Assembly: GCF_004369205.1 (NCBI RefSeq)
Contig: NZ_QFGA01000001.1
Coordinates: 1,736,001-1,800,000 of the forward strand
Reading direction: 5' to 3'
Source: Pelotomaculum schinkii
Lineage (GTDB): Bacteria; Bacillota; Desulfotomaculia; Desulfotomaculales; Pelotomaculaceae
Length of the DNA stretch: 64,000 bases
The notes under the pieces were generated by a model. It made no database searches. It was not told the DNA's origin and was given only the letters and a program-made list of their open reading frames with translations. Positions 60,081 to 64,000 of the stretch are shown here, in pieces. The position numbers and the translations under genes were made by a program. The number at the start of each line of letters is the position of its first letter. The stretch's first letter is position 1.

Positions 60081-60608
60081 ATGACGGCAAGGCGAAGGAG
60101 CGCCCATCGTAAGCAGATGGAGGGCTCCGGTATACACGGGGGTAATAAGCGGCAACAAGACCTGCCTGGCAGGGACTCCTGCCTTGAGAGCGGCAGTGGC
60201 CCCTCGCCAACCGGGGGGACGTCAAAGAGCCGGGGGAGCCTGCCGGTTGCGGTTGTATTGGAGATAATCGCCCGGGAGTATAGCGGAAACGCCCGGGAAG
60301 AGGCCTTATGCCGGGTGGCGTTGCGTGTAGCCGAGGAAAGCGGTCAAATCGAGTCTTACCGGGCACGCTGGGACGAAGAAGAAAGCGCCCCGGCCGGTAT
60401 CAGGTCGTCACTGCTCTTTGACCGTAACCAGTGCCTGGAATTAATCAACTATTATAAAAGCAGCGGCCGTATGGAAAAGCTGCAGCAGGAAAAAGAGAAG
60501 CTGGCGCAGATAGAAGGACGGCTGTTGCTGGGAGGAGGCTCTCCAACGCGGATTACCAATGAAGATCTGAACAAGCTGGAGGAATTCATCAAAGAGTCCG
60601 GCTTCTAA
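60081..60608 (+). CDS. Hypothetical protein, unknown function
   Basis: A 175-residue protein. The first 55 residues are low-complexity and very basic/Gly/Ser-rich; the true start may be later. The rest is helical and charged, with a Lys/Glu-rich stretch (EKLQQEKEKLAQIEG) and a C-terminal EDLNKLEEFIKESGF. I recognise no family. It is followed after 4 bases by a palindromic repeat. Confidence 0.5.
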   Translation: MTARRRSAHRKQMEGSGIHGGNKRQQDLPGRDSCLESGSGPSPTGGTSKSRGSLPVAVVLEIIAREYSGNAREEALCRVALRVAEESGQIESYRARWDEEESAPAGIRSSLLFDRNQCLELINYYKSSGRMEKLQQEKEKLAQIEGRLLLGGGSPTRITNEDLNKLEEFIKESGF

Positions 60609-60612
60609 AAAG

Positions 60613-60686
60613 AAGGAAGCAGGGGGACGGTTCTTTTGCTTCCTTTTTCGAAAAAGGAAGCAAAAGAACCGTCCCCCTGCTTCCTT
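60613..60686. repeat. 74-bp palindromic repeat, full copy 4
   Basis: AAGGAAGCAGGGGGACGG, TTCTTTTGCTTCC, centre TTTTTCGAAAAA, then the reverse complement. It lies between convergent genes and could terminate both. Confidence 0.95.
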
Positions 60687-60706
60687 ACGGTAAGCGCCTT
60701 TAACGC

Positions 60707-61051
60707 TTATATTTCCACTCCAGACTGCTCGATTAATGAAACTATGCCGACTACTTTGTCAACATCAATTACAAAACCGATACCGGTCCCCGGTTTTTGC
60801 AGTTGTCCTGCTTCAACTATTGCTTTTAGAACATCATTGGTTTTATCCTTATGGATTAACGTTAGAATAATATCCTTTTCCGGCTCAATAGGTAAACCCA
60901 GCACTTTCTTCTGCTCGTGCACACCGACACCGCGCCCGTGCAAAATCGTACCGCCTCTGGCTCCGGCGGCTTTTGCCGCCTTCACGATTCTTTCCGCCCA
61001 GCCTCTTTTAACAATGGTTACGATTAATTCATGATCCCTGCCGATCATCAT
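60707..61051 (-). CDS. PII-like regulatory protein
   Basis: A 114-residue protein. It begins LIVTIVKRGWAERIVKAAK and has GARGGTILHGRG in the T-loop position, then EKDIILTLIHKD and a GTGIGFVIDVDKVVG end, a PII-like ferredoxin fold. No uridylylated T-loop Tyr is evident. It overlaps the DUF1538 gene by about 20 bases, the usual pairing in which a PII-like protein accompanies DUF1538 membrane proteins. Confidence 0.8.
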   Translation of the reverse strand: MMIGRDHELIVTIVKRGWAERIVKAAKAAGARGGTILHGRGVGVHEQKKVLGLPIEPEKDIILTLIHKDKTNDVLKAIVEAGQLQKPGTGIGFVIDVDKVVGIVSLIEQSGVEI

Positions 61052-61535
61052 CTTCCGATCTCTTCCTTCCCAGGAAAAATCCCAGTAATAATACTGACAA
61101 TATTGGCGCAAGAGCAACCAGAGCAACCAAACCAAACCCATCCAACATCGGATCCCGGCCCTCGATTCCGGTAGCTACCCCTACAGCCATGGCCAGGATG
61201 AAAGTCACCGTCATGGGGCCTGTAGCCACACCACCGGAGTCAAAAGCCATTGAAATAAAGGTCTCTGACGTAAACCGGGTCATCAAAAGCGTAATTGCAT
61301 ATCCCGGAATTAGCATGTGCATCAGAGGTATACCATATACAATCCGGGCCATCGCCAGGCCGATGGAAACTGCCACTCCTATCGATAAGGTGTACAGCAA
61401 CACTTTCTGGCTGACATATCCGCCGGAAACCTGCTCTACTTCATAGGTCAGCACCCGGACAGCCGGTTCCGCAATAACAGTGACGAAGCCCAGCAACAGT
61501 CCAATAGGAATGACCACCCAGTTAGCGCCTTGCAT
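61029..61535 (-). pseudogene. DUF1538 membrane protein, 5'-truncated
   Basis: About 168 residues matching the C-terminal half of DUF1538 proteins: LLLGFVTVIAEPAVRVL, FDSGGVATGPMTVTFILAM and a final FGLVALVALAPILS. The expected N-terminal helices are missing. The frame's upstream part runs into the terminator of the stress protein gene (61548-61581), and the first internal ATG at 61535 has no ribosome site. The gene has probably lost its 5' end, although a short functional protein cannot be excluded. Confidence 0.65.
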
Positions 61536-61540
61536 ATATG

Positions 61541-61588
61541 AAAAAAAGGTTCTCGTTGTCACCAGGATGGCAACGAGAACCTTCCCCT
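61541..61588 (-). terminator. Terminator of the second universal stress protein gene
   Basis: GGTTCTCGTTG and CAACGAGAACC pair perfectly (61548-61581), followed on the minus strand by TTTTTTT. It overlaps the 5' end of the DUF1538 frame, evidence that that frame is truncated. Confidence 0.9.
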
Positions 61589-61608
61589 CTGTTCTTTACT
61601 CTGTTACT

Positions 61609-62046
61609 TTAGCCTTTCGTGATCAACACCGGGCGCTTGGCGTGCTGGAGGACGTAGTTGGAAACGCTGCCCAAGCCCAGCAGCAATCTTTCCAGTTTCC
61701 CCCGGTTGGCCGAACCCATAACAATGATGTCCATGTCTTCCTTTTCAGAATAGCGGACAATAGCCTCGCCGGGTGGCTCCTGAAGGATTACAGAAAATAC
61801 CGGGAGCCCTTCTTTTCTGACCCTTTCCTCCGGCTCTTTCAGTATCTCCGTAAAATATTCGCGACTTTTATCTTCCAGGTCCTTAAGCATATCCGGAGTT
61901 GCGACAGTTGAAATAAAATCGGGCATCTTTACCGAAACCAGCAGGTGAATCTCCGCTTTACTCCCGCCGGCAATCTCGATGGCGGTTTCCAAGGCCTTTT
62001 TAGCCTTGTTTCCGTTGTCATAAGCCACCAGAATTTTTTTAATCAC
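61609..62046 (-). CDS. Universal stress protein (UspA family), second copy
   Basis: A 145-residue protein with KKILVAYDNGNKAKKALE at the start and MGSANRGKLERLLLGLGSVS as the ATP-binding motif. A GTG start at 62046 with AGGAGG about 10 bases upstream is preferred. It is only distantly similar to the copy at 53541. Confidence 0.88.
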   Translation of the reverse strand: MIKKILVAYDNGNKAKKALETAIEIAGGSKAEIHLLVSVKMPDFISTVATPDMLKDLEDKSREYFTEILKEPEERVRKEGLPVFSVILQEPPGEAIVRYSEKEDMDIIVMGSANRGKLERLLLGLGSVSNYVLQHAKRPVLITKG

Positions 62047-62440
62047 AATTTCCCAACTCCTCCTTGTTATAGCCATAAAAGCCTTACTTCACTAGTCAGG
62101 TATTTATTCCTCCAAAATTGCGACATTTTTCTTGACCATCATCAGGTTCCTGTGTTAAGGTTTAAAATGTGAATTGTATAGCCCTTAACTGTGTTGGACG
62201 GACATCATGTTCGTTTTCAAGGAACCGGAAGGCTTCTGGGGTGGGGAGTCGGAATTTTTCGACTTTGCCATCCCTTTTTTATTTCTATTTTTTTTAATAA
62301 TATACCAAAACCATGACGCTGACAAGGCGCCGGCAGGGAATGAACCCTTTGTCGTACCCACCTTTTAAAGACAGCCCGAAAACGTTGTTTTCGGGGCGGT
62401 TTTAAATATATCTGCCAAATTTTTATAAGAGGTGAGCACA
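62047..62440 (+). promoter_or_regulatory. Structured leader with two terminator-like hairpins before the ArsB/NhaD-type gene
   Basis: On the plus strand a first hairpin, GGGGTGGGGAGTCG with CGACTTTGCCATCCC, is followed by TTTTTT (62236-62283). A second, CCCGAAAAC-GTT-GTTTTCGGG, is followed by CGGTTTT (62373-62405). Between them GACAAGG...AGGG-AATGAA-CCCTTTGTC can form a stem with an internal loop. No plus-strand gene precedes them, so they look like attenuators in a regulated leader. A riboswitch is possible, but I cannot name the class securely. Confidence 0.4.
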
Positions 62441-63838
62441 ATGACAGGGCAGTACCAGGTAATAGTAGCCATAGCAGTGTTTCTAATAACTTACGCGATC
62501 ATCGTTTCCGAAAAAATTCACCGGACGGTGGCAGCCCTGGCGGGGGCGGCAGTGGTGGTATTAACGGGGATAATCTTCTCGGAGAAAGCGCTGCATGCCA
62601 TTGACTTCAACACCATCGGCCTGTTGGTAGGCATGATGATTATTGTCGGCGTCACCAGGAAAACCGGTGTTTTTGAATACCTGGCAATCAAAGCGGCCAA
62701 AGCGTCCGGGGGCGAACCGCTTAAGATTATTGCCGCTCTCTCCCTGGTCACAGCAGTCCTGTCGGCGCTGTTGGACAACGTGACAACCGTGCTCTTAATA
62801 GTGCCGGTCACCTTCGCCATCGCCAAGCAGCTCAAGATCAACCCGCTGCCGTTCCTGTTCGCCGAAATTATCTCGTCCAACGTCGGCGGGACCGCGACAC
62901 TGATCGGGGATCCGCCCAACATTATGATCGGGAGCGCCACCGGGCTCGGCTTCATGGACTTTGCTTTGACCCTGACCCCGGTCGTTGTGGTAATATACGT
63001 GATAACGATTTTCTGGCTCCGGCTCCTCTACCGCGGCCAACTTGCCGCGCGTGAAGAGATGCGGACAAGCATCATGCAGTTGGACAAAAACGAGCAGATC
63101 AAGGACGTCGCGCTCCTTAAAAAGAGCCTTTTGGTCCTGGGGCTGACCATTTTGGGCTTTGTCCTGCACCAGTATGTCCACCTTGAATCGTCGGTAATCG
63201 CCCTGTCGGGCGCCAGCCTCCTCCTGCTGATTACCGGCGAGGACGTTGAACACGCCCTGCAGGTTGTGGAATGGCCGGTAATCTTCTTTTTTATGGGTCT
63301 ATTTGTGGTGGTCGGCGCGCTGGAAGAAGTGGGCGTCATCGAAATGGTGGCCCGGTGGGCGCTGGAGGCGACCGGGGGCGACATGCTGCCGACCGGCATG
63401 TTGATCCTCTGGCTGTCGGCTATTGCCTCGGCCTTTGTCGATAATATCCCCTTCGTCGCCACCATGATCCCGCTCATCCAGGATATGGGCCGCCTCGGAG
63501 GCATTGCGGACCTGAACCTGCTCTGGTGGTCACTGTCGCTGGGCGCCTGCCTGGGCGGCAACGGGACCATCATCGGCGCCTCCGCCAACGTGGTGGTCGT
63601 AGGCATGGCGGAAAAGAGAGGCGTTCGCATCAGCTTTATAGATTTTCTAAAAACAGCCTTCCCCTTGATGCTGATGTCCATCGTGATCTCCACCGGCTAC
63701 CTGCTGTTCTGGCACCTGTACGGACACCTGCCGGCGGCATTGGCAACGCTGGGCATCGGCATTGTTCTGGCCGTGATATCGAAGCCCCTGACCACGATGC
63801 TGCTCGGGAAAGCGCCAAAAGAGGAAGTACAGTCTTAA
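62441..63838 (+). CDS. ArsB/NhaD-type membrane transporter (ion transporter superfamily)
   Basis: A 465-residue permease with about 11-12 helices and two internally related halves. Each half carries a hallmark: DNVTTVLLIVPV and GGTATLIGDPPNIMIGS in the first, DNIPFVATMIPL and GGNGTIIGASANVVVVG in the second. These are typical of the ArsB/NhaD/P-protein group. ATG at 62441 is 7 bases after AGAGGTG. The transported ion could be Na+, arsenite or a carboxylate; no arsenic genes are near. Confidence 0.88.
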   Translation: MTGQYQVIVAIAVFLITYAIIVSEKIHRTVAALAGAAVVVLTGIIFSEKALHAIDFNTIGLLVGMMIIVGVTRKTGVFEYLAIKAAKASGGEPLKIIAALSLVTAVLSALLDNVTTVLLIVPVTFAIAKQLKINPLPFLFAEIISSNVGGTATLIGDPPNIMIGSATGLGFMDFALTLTPVVVVIYVITIFWLRLLYRGQLAAREEMRTSIMQLDKNEQIKDVALLKKSLLVLGLTILGFVLHQYVHLESSVIALSGASLLLLITGEDVEHALQVVEWPVIFFFMGLFVVVGALEEVGVIEMVARWALEATGGDMLPTGMLILWLSAIASAFVDNIPFVATMIPLIQDMGRLGGIADLNLLWWSLSLGACLGGNGTIIGASANVVVVGMAEKRGVRISFIDFLKTAFPLMLMSIVISTGYLLFWHLYGHLPAALATLGIGIVLAVISKPLTTMLLGKAPKEEVQS

Positions 63839-63889
63839 ACAGCCATGGGGACGGTTCCCGAAGGGGCCAAACCGGAAGTTTTGCAAAAA

Positions 63890-63928
63890 AAGCACACCCG
63901 GCGGGTATCAGCTGCCGGGTGTGTTTTA
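63890..63928 (+). terminator. Terminator of the ArsB/NhaD-type gene
   Basis: CACACCCGGC and GCCGGGTGTG form a 10-bp stem followed by TTTTAA, 50 bases after the stop codon. The last 70 bases of the window show no further feature. Confidence 0.85.
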
Positions 63929-64000
63929 AGCCGCCCGTTCCTGATGGAACTAAACCTATGCGGGTACAATTTCCACGCACTTATACTGCGAAGCAGTTCT

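Overview
The window looks like a chromosomal segment of a strictly anaerobic, spore-forming Firmicute, most like the Desulfotomaculum/Pelotomaculum-type Peptococcaceae. This is inferred from CotF-like spore coat proteins, a Hyf-type membrane [NiFe] hydrogenase, a selenocysteine formate dehydrogenase, a tungsten-type aldehyde ferredoxin oxidoreductase, a glycyl radical enzyme, several molybdenum/tungsten-cofactor (Moco) riboswitch-like leaders and sigma-54 control. I see no rRNA, tRNA or CRISPR array. Most genes are on the minus strand.

Layout. 1-3.8 kb: an ECF-type uptake system with a secreted partner protein cut by the window edge. 3.8-6.6 kb: two orphan tungstate/molybdate-type binding lipoproteins and two Moco-riboswitch-like leaders. 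7.0-18.1 kb: an AT-richer island built around a Mop-type molybdenum aldehyde oxidoreductase, with a dicluster flavin/Fe-S oxidoreductase and a polyferredoxin on the minus strand, and three small-cluster genes (two-CxxC redox protein, C-GCAxxG-C-C protein, TrsS-like radical SAM protein) on the plus strand. An IS110-family element lies between the mop operon and its apparent sigma-54 promoter and riboswitch.

18.4-30.6 kb: a nine-gene Hyf-like hydrogenase operon, preceded on the same strand by a polyferredoxin and an aldehyde ferredoxin oxidoreductase. 31.4-38.4 kb: a glycyl radical enzyme, its activase, an acetate-family transporter and a divergent sigma-54 activator. The control region of the aldehyde oxidoreductase operon exists twice, once in front of each operon, and the two copies bracket the glycyl radical operon. 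A working model is that a glycyl radical eliminase makes an aldehyde, the oxidoreductase oxidises it to an acid and reduces ferredoxin, the hydrogenase disposes of electrons as H2 with ion pumping, and the transporter moves the acid.

38.5-46.1 kb: fdhA (selenocysteine at a TGA codon with a SECIS-like hairpin) with a molybdopterin-binding protein, moeA, mobB and fdhD, preceded by two tandem Moco-riboswitch-like leaders. 46.2-53.4 kb: spore coat proteins, a coiled-coil protein, the AmmeMemoRadiSam genes, a LysE-type exporter and an unusual chemoreceptor-like protein. 53.5-64 kb: stress proteins, a branched-chain amino acid type ABC operon (livKHMGF), a PII-like protein next to a 5'-truncated DUF1538 gene, and an ArsB/NhaD-type transporter.

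Dispersed repeats are frequent in the second half. The main one is a near-perfect 65-75 bp palindrome in seven full or partial copies.
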